From contig JAALGZ010000011.1 in assembly GCA_015227615.1 (NCBI GenBank), forward strand, positions 992,001 to 1,056,000: DNA of 64,000 nt. The letters run 5' to 3'. The translations under genes and the position numbers were made by a program. The notes beneath the pieces were generated by a model. That model was given only the letters and a program-made list of their open reading frames with translations, did not search any database and was not told where the DNA came from. This DNA is from Labyrinthula sp. Ha. Lineage: Eukaryota > Sar > Bigyra > Labyrinthulida > Labyrinthulaceae. Shown here piece after piece: positions 35,572-48,143 of this stretch (its first letter is position 1; each line of letters begins with the position of its first letter).

Positions 35572-38500
35572 ATGTTATCTTCTCTTCAAGCATTAGCTCC
35601 AACTACCCCTCCACCAGCCGCTAAAACCACTAACAATGGTGAATAATCATCATTTCGTTATTATTTAGCTCTTAAACCGATGAAAACCAAGAACCCTGAC
35701 TCTTTCAGCCTTCCTTCACCAGCCTTGCCGTCAAATTCACAATCTCAGGACACCTCTGAACAAGTTTCCCGCAGCATAGATAGTTTCGCGGACTTTCCTT
35801 CACTTCCTATTTCGCAAAGCTCTGAATCTAAATTATTTTTGTTTCGTCACTTCTCTACATACTTCAATAACACAATATGCGGTCCAACTGTGAAGAAATC
35901 TCAACCAAAAGGTTCTGGAAGAATAGAGAAAAAATTCATTCAAGCACAGGTCAAGGTTAATTTTGTTAGATCCAAAAAACCTTTCAAACGATGGCATGAC
36001 GTCAGTGCTTTAACGACCCAACCCACTGAGGATTATATGGATGCTTGCGGTACGGAAGAAGATGACGCTGATGAGAAGTTGATGGATGTTGAGTCCTTGA
36101 GCCCCGTTTCTTCTGAATCTGCGCAATCTCCGTCCTGGCAATGTTATATTGATTTTTCTGATCTCGAACAAAACATTTTGGACCTTGATGCTAGCATTGA
36201 GCCATTGCCTTTTCCTGTACCTACTACACCTATGAAAAGTCAACAACAACCTAGGTTTCCCCATTTTAATCAAACTGAAGCGCCTTCAAACTGTAACCTA
36301 GATAATAAAAAACCAACTGCTGGTTCTGTACCCTCATCTGCACAAATTCAACATGTTCGTCCTAAGACGTCCCCAATTAAACCTAATAGCACTGAAATCT
36401 TGGGCCATGACTCAGATTCTGACTCCGATATAGCATGGGATGAAGATGATGAGGCACCAGCTCCAGCGCCAGTTCCAGAAAGAGTTCCAGATAAAGATTT
36501 ACTGGTTGTTTCTGAGGAGTTTGATATAGAGTTCCCATCAAGAAGGTACCAACAAATGAGATTAAGAATTCCGGTTGAAAAAGTGGTACTTCCAGGTCTT
36601 ATTGGTGAGCTTAACCTTGATCTATTCTCAGATGATGTTTCCACAACCTCTGTATCGGAAAAACAAGCTCTTAAAACTGGAAAGGAGGTTTCAGGAAAAG
36701 ACTTGCAAGAATTTAATATTGATGATCATAGACCCAGACTAAACTGTGCAGCCCAAGAGTCAACCTTTCCTTCCTTAGTTAAGCAGCATATGTCAACACA
36801 GCACCATAGCTCCTTGGCAAATCACTTAGGACATCATGGAACAGTGGCACATCTCGCAGTTAATCCAATTGGACGACTTCAAGATACCTCTATTTCGTCA
36901 GGAGCTCAAAGTGGGTACTCTAGAGATTCAACTGTTCTTTCCAATATAAAACGACGGAAAACGAAGGAAGAAAAAGTTCAGGCAAAGGAAGCTCGGTTGG
37001 ACAGATTGAGAAATATGGGATTGTTACCACCAAAGAATGTCCAACAATCTGAAGCTCTTAAAAATCCTGTTGAGGAAGTAGAGCCTGAAAAACAACGAGA
37101 AGAATTGAGTAATATAAAGCTAGGAGTGTTTAAAGTATCAGCTGGTGAGTGGCCTAGAGCAGCCTCTGTAAGGGTGATTCCGTCTGTAGTAAATGGTGAA
37201 GTTTCTAAACAAAATGAAGAAAATATACTTAATAGGAAGAACTTTACAGGAAAAAGTGGGTCACTGAGTCTTATAGAATACATGGAAGAAAAGCTTCCCC
37301 TCTCGTTACACCCTGGAATGAACACAAAATTGCGAAAAGACCAGGTTGTAAACGAACTTTTCAGCGCGAATGTGGTGCCTGCAGCACAGGAAAACAGAAA
37401 ACTATGGGTTCTAGGGAAGTCAAAACGTCGAAAGGCAGGCGAAGAAGTTTCCGAGATATATTTAAAGAAGGTTGAAGGAACTTATTTTGCGGGTCAAAGT
37501 TTTACCCAAGGCAAAACTCGGGCTCTAAACCCAACCGTGTTGAGTTCGAAGCAAAAGGAACTGGCTCAATTTTTGGAAACTTATATATTGTACTTTCTAG
37601 TGCGCAAACAATCCCGACTGACTAAAGTATCGACGAGCTCTAAACTAACATTCTCAGATGCAAGGCAGTTATTTCCGAAACATTTTATCAATGACTTGTT
37701 CTTAAGAAGATATTATCAAGAAATTATTCATTCAAATCTTCCTCTCAAAGAACAGCTTGATCTCTCTCGAAAGTTGCGGTCAGATCTTGAAGATTCATTG
37801 GCCACGTTGTGTGCATACACGTCTGGCCAAAACTACTTCAAATACCTACACTCAAAGGGAATTTTTTTGAACAATACTTTCAAGAGTGACTTGCGAAGGT
37901 TAGAAACAACTGCAGCTTTGTATTTTGAAGTTGAACAGGCTGTTCAATCAGTTAACTCTCAACTTGCAATGCTGAACAACTCGCCTACCCCAAGTGGGGA
38001 ATCTGGTAAAGGTAAAGGAATTAGAGCAGTTTTGAACACCATTTCAAGTGCTCCTTGGAACCAAACAGCTTTGAATCTTAATCATCTTGACCATCGGAAT
38101 TTGCCTACTCTGGAAACTGATCAAGTACTACCTTTAATCGATCTGGGGCCAAGACCTGCGTTTGAAGAGAACAGAAAAGTTGTGATTAACTCCGGAGTTT
38201 TTCATAAGAAAGGTGTTGGATCTGGAAATGCAGGACCTGGTGCAGGAGGTGCAGATGGAGCTCAAGGCTATGGGGGAACAGACTATGATCTGAGAAAAAT
38301 CAGTTTAGAAGAAAGTGAGAAACTGCTCATGGCGTTTGGCATTCAAAGGCAAGTTATCCAGCAACTTGATCGCTGGGATAGAATTTTGGTAATTGAAAAC
38401 AAAGCTAGTATGAAAGAAGGGAGTCAAATTTTGAATGAAAAATTCAAACACTTTGCAAGAAGTCTTCCATCGGTGTCAACTGAAAATAAAAGAAAACAAA

Positions 38501-40089
38501 CAGAGACCATAAAGCAAACTGAGGAAAGACTAAAAAAATTACGTTCTCAACAAATTCCTTCTCTCTTGGAAGAAAAACCAAAAGAGAAAACGCACGAAGA
38601 GGATCCAGAGGATGACTTTCTACGTGAACTAGAAGAAGAAATGGAAGCCAAGGATGATACCGTTGGGAAGGAGAAGATTCCATCTGGAGTGAATGCTGTT
38701 AGACGGAAACTTGTCAGAAGAGTATTAATCCAAAAGATTGGCTCTGGGCCTACAGAAAGGCTTATCAAAAGGGTAGAATTTGTCAGGGACAGCAAATTAG
38801 TTGACAAAGTCTTACATCAGGAGAAGCAAAGAGCTCGAGCACGGCTTGCGCGTTTAAAAGAGGACGGATCCATGGTTGGTGTCAAACGTAAACGATTGAC
38901 GGAAAAGGGTGCAGGGCATGATTCTGGCCTGTATCACGAGAAGAAGAAAAAGGAGAATAAGAGAAAGTTTGAGTGGTATAAGGCAATGGTTACAGAGCAC
39001 GGTAAAGGGTGGCCATATACAGTTGAACTCGGTGATTTGCCTGATTTTATGAACCAATCTAAGCTTTCTACTGAAATACCAAAAGGCGGTAAACCTGGCC
39101 GTGGAAAGAAAGGAAAGGCAAGTAGGTGTAAACAATGTCATCTTCCTGGTCACAAGACAAACTCCCTGAATTGTCCTTTGCGGTTTGCTAAGGTAAAGGG
39201 TGATATAAGGAGAGATGTTCGAAAACTTGGAAGTACAAAACTTACATTCAAGAAACCGCTTGGAATTTCTTTAACCAAACCTGGTTTACCTACTGTTCCT
39301 TCAGCAACAACATTATCAGTTGCATCTCAAGGAGGAGCATCAGATGATCCGAAAAAGAAGGTTGGAAAACTTAGGTTGAACCTTGGTTTAGTAAAGAATA
39401 AGAGGAGAAATCCAGGAAGGGATAAACTTCGAGTGATCAAGAAGGAGCTTGGAAATATTCTTTGTTCAATTATTGATGAATTAATTCACCTTCCAGGTAG
39501 TGTGCCTTTTGTACAAAAAGTGCCAAGAAAATTATATCCAAACTACTATGATATCATCAAGAAACCTATGTGGCTTGAACTTATTAGATCGAAGTGCAAT
39601 ACTGGAGAGTACATGTCTAGTTTGCTATTTATAAACGATCTGCAAAATTTGCTTGACAACTCTGTGAAGTTTAATGGAATTGACTCTGAGTATACTAAAG
39701 CTGCAGATTCTCTTTTTAAGAGAGCTCAAGAGCTTCTGCAACAAAAACAAGTGGAAATCTCTCGGCTTGAAACCATCTTGAGAGGTGGAAAAGAAAAAAA
39801 GTATGATCTACCAGCAGCAAGCCCCATGGTCAGCACCGTTGCAACACCAGCATTATCTACTGCAGGAATCAGTGTGGCTGGAAGTCCACCAGTAACAGCT
39901 GCTTCCCCAATGACCAGCGTCGTTAGTGCGAATGCCTTTTCTCAGGCTGGAGTTGAAAACCTAGAGTTTGATCAGCCAGAGAGTCCGAACCAAGACATGG
40001 AGGAAGGTGAGGTTGAAGAAGGTTTGGACAACTACGAGATCATAGAGGAGGGTTCCGAAGATGAAATGAGTGAGGAGGAAATTATTTGA
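35572..40089 (+). CDS. TAF1: TFIID subunit 1 (TAF1), two exons
   Basis: TAF1 is the scaffold subunit of the general transcription factor TFIID and acts in the nucleus. Exon 1 (35572-35638) and exon 2 (35669-40089) sum to 4488 nt (1495 residues). They are split by a 30-nt intron (35639-35668, GTGAAT...TTTAG) that adds the N-terminus MLSSLQALAPTTPPP. Residues about 270-286 are acidic (SDSDSDIAWDEDDE), matching the TBP-contact region. The central TAF1 domain (DUF3591) spans about 545-935, with SLIEYMEEKLPLSL, APWNQTALNLNHL and DLRKISLEESEKLL...RWDRI. A basic, helical stretch follows. A CCHC-type zinc knuckle (CKQCHLPGHKTNSLNC) lies at about 1176-1192. One bromodomain lies at about 1278-1386 with the acetyl-lysine Asn in KFNG, and an acidic tail closes the protein. 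Animals have two bromodomains; one is the plant and protist pattern. The length is normal for the family. Confidence 0.95.
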
Positions 40090-42730
40090 ACACTACATCA
40101 TAACCAAAACAAGAAACTAGATAGAGCTAGAAATAAACTTCATTCATTACCCACTAAGGAATCTCTATGTTCTGTATATTATTGTTTACGGCTTCAAATC
40201 CATTCCCAGACCCTAGTATGCTTACTTCGTAGTTTCTGACATGTTGCAAGCTATGGCATTAAAGAAAAGAAATGTAGTTTCCCACAGAAATATCTAACAA
40301 AACTCTTATAGTTTCACCGGGGTCAGTTAAGAGAGGGGTTTTGCAGGTAAAAATGTTGTAACTAAAGTTCTTATGCCCAAATAATACAGTCTAGATCATA
40401 TATTTTATTTGTCTAAAATAAGCACAGTACCGTTCTTCTTTGGATTCTTTATATTCTAATCTTCATTTTGTACTTAGTTACACAGCTATTGTCAAACTTA
40501 ATTTTCTCACAGTTTCTCTATTTTTTTTGTCAAAGCATTTATTTTCTAATTATGTGTTGCATTCAAGAATACAGAACAATGCAAGAGTTATATGGCGGTG
40601 GGCTAAAGCTCACATAAGAATGACAATTCTCCTCCTATTGACTTACTTTCTAGTGAGTATAATGTTGAGCTTGAGATACATTTAAAGAAATTGAACCACC
40701 AATTCAAGAAAAACTGGTTTCCAGTACTTATCTGGATTGTTTTTCTGACACGTCCATGACAAGAACTTTCATTAAAAGTGGTGTTAATTTTTGCTAGGTC
40801 TTGCAAACTCTATTCTATTTGTTAAAGCCCAGTCTCATCAGTGTATACACCTTGTTTTTCTACGTTGTGTAGTTTATAGAGAAATCTCGATTCTAATAAC
40901 TCCATGTTCATTACTTCCGAGAGACACTACACAAAGAGAAGTTATAACTGCTACACAGTAGATTCTTTGAGATATGTAGATCCTTCTACTACTCTTTAGT
41001 CAATTGAAGTCATCAACTGGTCAACTAATTGTCAACGCTACCAGTATCGCTATTCCCATCCATTTTAAGTCATCTCTACAAAAACCCAATAGAGTTCTAG
41101 GGAAAAATTTGGCTCTCAGTCAAGAAATAGCTCTTAATTCAAATATATTTTCTTGCTTCATGTTATTGCCGAATTCTAAACTTTCTTAAATGCCCCAACT
41201 ACTCTTCTGATGAATAATAATTGGACACTGCTAATAATTCTCACTCATGCATTTCTTGGCAATTTATTCAAGAACCTCATGAATTCATTTCAAGTTTTAT
41301 TATTCAATATACTAGTCGCTAGAGTTTTCAGAACCTTAAGAACTATATTCATAACAACTTAGAATCGATATTCCGAAGTAGAAAAACTCTATATGAATTG
41401 TTAATGTTACGTAGTTTTCATTTTATTACCTTGTTAAGGAGGAACTATATTTCTATTCATTCAACGATTGCACACCTAATTCATCTGAACCAGTTTTACA
41501 CAACAAAATTATAACAAAGGTTAACTAAGAGAAATAGAAAAAATGCGGGTAAATGGAAACAATACAGGAAGTTCTGTTATCTTCATCAAAAACACTAAAT
41601 CATATTGCTGGATCTAAGAGTTTGCCAAGTATTAATACAATTTGTTGAAGTATTGCTGAGTTCTATTAGAACACCTTGATAAATCTTTTGCTGTTGTCTT
41701 ACCAGGTTAACACATATAGTATAAACTTAAGGATTGTATCCGATGAAAAGAAAACACGGAAGAAATATATTGATGAAGCGGGGACGTCCAAAGTTTTAAT
41801 TTAACATGCAACAAAGAGGTTGCAGAGAATTTAGCAAGAACTGTAGAGTATTAAGTTTCTTTTAGACAACAGCACTCTTGAACGCCACTTCTAACCAAGC
41901 GCTATTTACGAGATTTTGTTTGCCTGTCCATAGAATTCTAAGCATATGAAACAAGAACTTTAGAATTAGTTTCAACAGTGAGTACTTACGCGAGCATCTA
42001 AATAGATTACAAAAGAACTCGAATTCTTAGGAAAAGAGCTTGATATTGAAAAGTGTTTATGCTGCAGTATTAGTATCATGACAATATTATTAAGCTTAAT
42101 ATTTGACCTGGATGCAACGAAATTGACTTTAGACTAGGTCCTATTTAGCTGAGCCTTGGAGGATAGTGCAATATGAAATCACAATGAGGCTTCAAAAGAC
42201 GATATAATACTTTTATTTCACAAGAGCCAGATGAGATAAATAGAAAATGATCATTCTTATTCTCTTCCTGGAGCAAAGGGTTAAATAATTCATACACCTT
42301 CAAAGTTATAGGCTAACTCTTGTCGCTGATATAAGAAACTCCAAACCATCTTGACACCAAAACAGCCTGATAAACACTCTAATAAATCTATATCCATGCA
42401 ACATTCCGGTGCAGGTGGCACCCCATTTGATTAAAGCTGTAGTCTCCAAGCGTTATGACACGGGGTTTCAGTTGCAACACCAACATAAAGAGGACAAGTA
42501 CAACGAACAGTCTGAAAGGACGTTGGCAGTCATGTTAATTTGCAACTGTAGGGTCAGATCAAACTGGTAGTCGAAACTGTTTATGAGAGTCCTTTCTTTT
42601 TTTTTCTTACTCTTTTCAGAGGTTTTTTATTTGTTCTTGTCAATAAAAACCCCGTTACCAGTTATTCAGTATTCACACTGTTAAGAACAATAAGGTAGAA
42701 CAAAATAGTGTGTATATTAATGGGAAGTAG
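40090..42730. other. Spacer downstream of TAF1
   Basis: No supported gene. Short ORFs at 40440-40685 and 41004-41189 (+) have no recognisable features. No repeat or RNA gene was recognised. Confidence 0.45.
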
Positions 42731-43195
42731 ATTAAATTAGTATATTAATTAGTAATGTTAACTAAGCCATAGTAGATTTATCGGTTATTGCTTATCGATA
42801 TTGATTATCAGTATCAAGAGCTGTGAAGTATTTTGGCAGATTAAGCCATTATTAACTATTGAGAGATAATCCAATATAAAGGAACATCAAAAGAACATCG
42901 CCAACAGCAGGTACTAGAAATAAAGAAAAAACAAAGATTCTTACGACTAAGCGATTTAGAACTTGATCTTTGTAATGAATTTGACATTTCATTAGGTATA
43001 AGGAACATGTTTTCTGTTCGATTAAACCCTCTTGTGAATTAGCGGTGTTTCATTGAGCATTATCCAGCGGAACAGAGCATGAATAGTATTAGTACTTCCA
43101 CCCAATGCTTCTGTTAGTTTCTCCAACTAATAATTGAGTGTCTGACTACTCGAAGGTATCTCCCGAGTAGATAAAATAGCCAAAATGAATGAAAT
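42731..43195 (+). repeat. Dispersed repeat R1, copy 2
   Basis: Second copy of the repeat at 22260-22732, same orientation, clearly diverged by substitutions and small indels but alignable end to end. It ends about 165 bases before an inverted gypsy LTR, with which it shares no obvious sequence, so it belongs to another family. Confidence 0.6.
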
Positions 43196-43359
43196 ACTAA
43201 TGCATGGATCCGGGTTACTTTACTTGTATTCAAATTTATTCAGTTTCTCGCTTTCTTCCTCCTAAATCCTATTTAAATTATACCCTCGGAAATTCATGAT
43301 AACATCTCATATCTCGAATATAGACACAGACATTTCAACACGTTACTTCTTCAGTTTAT

Positions 43360-43721
43360 TGAGGTTTTCCGTCCTTGTATCAACTTAAAAAGACGAGTGC
43401 TACTGGAATTCAAAAGAATACAGAGAAAGGGAGGCTTCTAATGAAACTTCAATCGAAAGCCGTTAAACATAAGTCCAATAAACCATTATGTAAACAGTAA
43501 AGCTTTTATATCGAACTTTTAAGCTTAATAATCCACCAATAACGGCTAAGTTTTCGCCAACTTCCCCATAGAACGGTAATAGAGTGACATGTCATATTGT
43601 ACTATCACGAACTATTGCAACCAAATCTAAAAAACAGTAATTAAATATATCCTGTCCTTTTATTCACAAATATCCATATTACTCGGAAATAAAATGACTC
43701 CTTAGGTTCTCAAAATTCACA
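43360..43721 (-). repeat. Solo LTR of the Ty3/gypsy family, inverted
   Basis: The complement of this stretch matches 47781-48143 over about 362 bases with roughly nine of ten positions identical. Both copies start TGTGAATTTTGAGAACCT and end AAAACCTCA, a TG...CA layout. Flanking sequence is not shared on either side, and I see no clear target-site duplication. It is either a solo LTR or the only recognisable end of an old copy. Confidence 0.7.
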
Positions 43722-45985
43722 AAGCACGTTTAAATAAAATTTATTAATTTTAATCTTATAGCTCACAAATTTGATTCTCTCTTACTAACCCCAAACTTTA
43801 AGATGGAATTTGTAAGAAATGTCCTACAAACTCTAATAAAATAAAAGTCTTTTATGGTGAGTCTAAATATTCGTTAAAGAAAATTAGAATTAAGGAAGGT
43901 TTTACTCTTCCAGGAAGTTGGATTAAATATTCCTCGACGCCAAAGAAAAAACAGATTTTTCAAGGAGGATTTAGAGATATATAAATTGGAAATATATTTT
44001 AAGAATAAGAAGTTAAGCTCAAGGGATATGCAAAATTATCAGGGTTTGTTGATTCTCCAAAAAAACATATCAAAGTTTCAAATGTTTAAAGTATAAACAT
44101 TTTACCTAAAGTTTTTGTAAACACGACAGGCAACCCAAATTTTATTGAAAAAAATTGCCTTTTATCAAAGAATGAGATGGAGTTCGATCACAATTTTCGA
44201 GATAAAATGGTTTCCTTTATTGAGAAAATACTGATGTCAAGTAAAGTTGAAAAAGAAAGGCAAGAGCAGACTGGTCGTATTCTAGATTATTTCCTGTTGG
44301 CATAAACCAAGAAGTTCTATCTTCTGTTATCATCAATTGTAATGGAGTTTACAGTTGCATATTAAAAGACTATTTTGCTTTCAGTGGAATAAAAAAACGA
44401 CTGTCTTCAACCTGTTGGGAATATTTGCGTGCGCTAAAAATAATATGAACAGAGAGGATAAACATAGCTATTGTGCTTTACCACTTAGAAAAGTCTCCAA
44501 TTTTAAAGTCAATGGAGGAGGTTTCTCTAACTTATTTTTATTGCAGGTACAATAACGATTTAGGGCTTACGTATTTAATGAGCAAAACCTTTTTTAATCT
44601 AAAGCTAGGCAAAAAATTTTGATTTTACATTTTTATACCCGGAGCATATTTTCAAAAATATTTAATCCTATCAGTTTTCTACTATGTATTTCTCGTTAAA
44701 CCATTAGGGCAAAAGATTTAATAAAGAATGTAGTTTCAGGTGCAATTTGAATCTTGGCCATGAATTTGAGGGAAATAGAATGTGGTTTCCGTCTTCTATT
44801 CGCATCTTATGTTTTAGATATCAAAAGTATTTAGAATTGGTTTGAGGTAGAAAGGTGTTAAAATTTCGGTTTCTTTTCTTGAGATTGTTTTAGAAGTATA
44901 TGCTAGAAACCTATTTTAATATAACAAGAAACGTTGACCCTTTAGGCAAGTAGATTGACTTTTGCCAGGTTGTTTGAAAATGAAGCCCCGGGATATTTTG
45001 TTTTTTTTTCTTGTGATTGTGTGATATTTAATTCTCTAACTAAGAAGCTTCTATTTAGAGTGTATTATTTGTTTCGTCGGAAGAGTTTAAATGTATTTTC
45101 CCAGGATAAGGTTATAGCTGATTATGGTGTTTTCTTAAAGTAACTTTTGTTGTGTTGACAGATATGAAATTTGGAAAAGATTCTTACTTTTTGTAAACTT
45201 AAGAGAAACAAAAATTAATTGTTTTTTCTTAAAAAGATAAGTTTCATTGGTATGTCTTGGAGAATGGCTCTTTGAAATACAGAATAATTTGAGAAGTTTA
45301 GAGTGCAGGGTTTTATCTGGTGAAGAGAGAGTAGCAAGTAAAAGATAAATATTTAATTAGAAACTCAAAAATTATAATGGGAAGGCAGCACTTTAATCCA
45401 CTGAAGTGCAAATTAAATTTAATTTATCGATAATACAAGTACCTTCCATGAGAATGTGACACCAATAGAAACGAACAGTTCAATATATGGAGAATAAAGT
45501 AAACATTTTACACCTTAATGGATCATATCTACTTAAAATTCTCTCCAAATAACCTCAAATTGGATGAAAAGTAACAGATAATAAGCTTTGTGATCACAAC
45601 CTGAAGATATTTATTCCCTAAATACTCAGTATTACAAACCTTCTCAGAACTAATTCTACACTCTTTAACGGAGAGAATCTTAATTATAACACTACGGGTA
45701 AGAATATAACTTTTAAATAAGTTTAAACTTAATGGTATATAGCTAAAATTGTAAGATCATAGAAAGAAAAAACAATAACAAGATAACATGCAATGTGATT
45801 GCATAGTATTGGGATTAAGCCATGGATCACCACATCTGAGATGAATATCGACTTCTTTTGAAATGAAAGCGCAACAACTATAAAAAATAAGTATGTTGGT
45901 ATAATTATTGGCTGCCTGAATAACCGCTTAGAATTACCCTAAACGATCTTGAAAACACGAAGAGAAACTTTAAAAACCCTTGTAT
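43722..45985. other. Stretch between inverted LTR and chromovirus tail
   Basis: AT-rich, with several short open pieces on the + strand between about 43805 and 44302; one reads as a charged segment (DHNFRDKMVSFIEKILMSS) that I cannot assign. It may be host sequence, a lost gene or an old element. From 44600 to 45980 nothing was recognised. Confidence 0.3.
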
Positions 45986-47780
45986 GCAAATTCTAATTTA
46001 GAAGGGAAAGTGAAAGTCCGCCATGCGAGTCTGCTGATTCCATATTCGCCAAGTAGCTTCTTACCCAGTGCCAACATGTGATCTATTTGTAACTTGAGCC
46101 ACGACAGGCTAGAAGTGGATTGTATAGTGGATTTGAGGAAGATGAATGTGGAGGAGTTTCAATTCAGGATTAGGTGGAAGGAGTTTTCAGCTGACCAAGA
46201 CACTTGGAAGGCGCTTTCTATCATGTTTGAAGATATCATAGCGTTGGTTGCCAGATTTCTGGAGAGCTCTATGTTGAAATGGAGAGCGGAAGCTACTGAA
46301 TTTCTGCTACTACAATTCTCTGAAAGCCCGTATTGGGGAGATAATCAGTGTAGCAAAGTTGAAGGGACTGGTAGGAAAATGATGTGTAATTTGAAGAGAA
46401 ATTTGTTGGAGGATTTAGTGGTAGTAACAGCGGTTGGGGAAGTAGTACATCGTATCTGAAGTATGCATGAATTTGCTATATTAAATTGGGGTGTAAGGGG
46501 CATGGAATTTGAGATTTTGAGACGTCCAGGAGCCATTTACGCAACAAAAGTAAGCAACAGATGTATAATAACTGTAAAAGTATTTGTGTAAGCAGGAGTT
46601 GAAGGAGTACCATGGAGTTCGATTAACATTGGACCAAGCTAGGAGGGATAACATTTGATATACTGGAGATCAGTTTGAAATGTTGAAACTGCCATTGTCT
46701 AAGGAGTTCAAATTTGATCGTCAAGTTTTTGTTAGGTGGCGGTTTGCAAGAGTGCATGAAGCAAACTTGGAGCGGAAGGATAGTGTAGATTGGAAAGAAG
46801 TACATAACTTAATATCTGTAGGGGGAATACGGATTGCGTTGATGAGTGTGAACCAAAGTATCCAGAAAAGAGAGAGGAGCGATGGTCGTGTTTACCACGT
46901 TGCTCTGGTAGTTTACAAGAATTGAGAGATGTTTTAACTGAGTTGCTTACCTTGGCGATGAAAGGACATGTAGAGATGAATGAGTGCAGCAAGGAGGTTC
47001 ACAGGTTGGTTAGAGTGAGGTTTAGGGGGATGGAGTTGGTGATTGGAGATTGTTGCTCTCGGAATTCAATAACACATAATTTGGTTCATATGGATGTTGA
47101 GAAATTGAAACTTACTTTGTATGTGTGGAACAAGCCTATGGGGGTTGTCACACACCGAGTGAAGGTCCAGAAATATTTGGAATCAGTGAAACCGGTCTTT
47201 TATATGGTTGGGATTGATCCGTCTCATCGAATGTTTTGTATTGATCCTGTTCGTGGGTCTCTGATAATCTATAATAAAATGACTGATATAAAAAACATGA
47301 ACCTTGATTTGAGTAATCTGGAAACGGGTGTCGCTTATTTTATTTGGACATTACCATTTAAGAAGGAGGTCACTCTTGAGTTAATGAAATGAAATAATAT
47401 CAAGCATTTAAAGAAATTTCTTTGGATAAAAACGAGGATTCATAGAAAATTGTATCTTCGCAAAGCGTAGTAACTGGGACTTGTTCGGAAGAGCATTTGA
47501 TTGGATTGGTGGGAGAAATGCCGATAGGATATAAAACGCGTTTTTTGGTAAAGAGATGATGTTTGGTGTTAGAGTTGGAAACTCGTGTAAATCAATTGGG
47601 TTTCATAAGAGAATTGATGGGGTTTATGGAGAGGGAGTTATGAAACTGGAACTGTTTGGGTGCAATAACAACATGAGAAATGATTGGACTATTATAGGAG
47701 ATGAGGTAATGCTATAAGCTGAGGGAGAATGTAATAATTTTTGAAATAAGAAACGGCAATAAAGCGAGGATGCGGTGTTG
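45986..47780 (+). mobile_element. Ty3/gypsy chromovirus, 3' part: end of integrase, chromodomain and an extra coding region
   Basis: The first 100 bases encode the tail of an integrase (KVRHASLLIPY, like the VHASRL block after the GPY/F module). Next, at 46094-46230, comes a chromodomain-like segment (LEVDCIVDLRK, FRIRWKEF, DQDTW), the hallmark of chromoviruses. A further 1.3 kb of mostly open sequence up to the LTR includes a 156-codon frame at 46922-47392 with no family that I recognise; this is longer than usual between chromodomain and LTR. The fossil is old and broken in several places. Confidence 0.7.
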
Positions 47781-48143
47781 TGTGAATTTTGAGAACCTAA
47801 AGAGTTGTTTTATTTCAGACTAATATAGATATTTGTGAATAAAAGGACAGCATATATTTAATTACTGTTTTTTAGATTTGGTTGCAATAGTTCGTGATAG
47901 TACAATATGACATGTCACTCTATTGCCGTTCTATGGGGAAGTTGGCGAAAACTTAGCCGTTATTGGTAGATTATTAAGCTTAAAAGTTTGATATAAAAGC
48001 TTTACTGTTTACATAATGGTTTATAGGACTTATATTTAACTGCTTTAGATTGAAGTTTCATTAAAAGCCTTTCTTTCTCTGCATTTTTTTAAATTCCAGT
48101 ATCACTCGTCTTTCTTAAGTCATTACAAGGACGCAAAACCTCA
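47781..48143 (+). repeat. LTR of the Ty3/gypsy element
   Basis: A 363-base TG...CA repeat. Chromovirus tail sequence lies directly upstream and gag begins about 180 bases downstream, so the single LTR serves as 3' LTR of what lies to the left and 5' LTR of what lies to the right. An inverted copy is at 43360-43721. No primer-binding site was identified with confidence. Confidence 0.75.

Noticed and set aside
4941-40089. Stop codons created by polyadenylation, as in Blastocystis
   Set aside because: All secure host genes here have genomic TAA, TAG or TGA stops, so that feature is not supported even though the intron sizes are similar.
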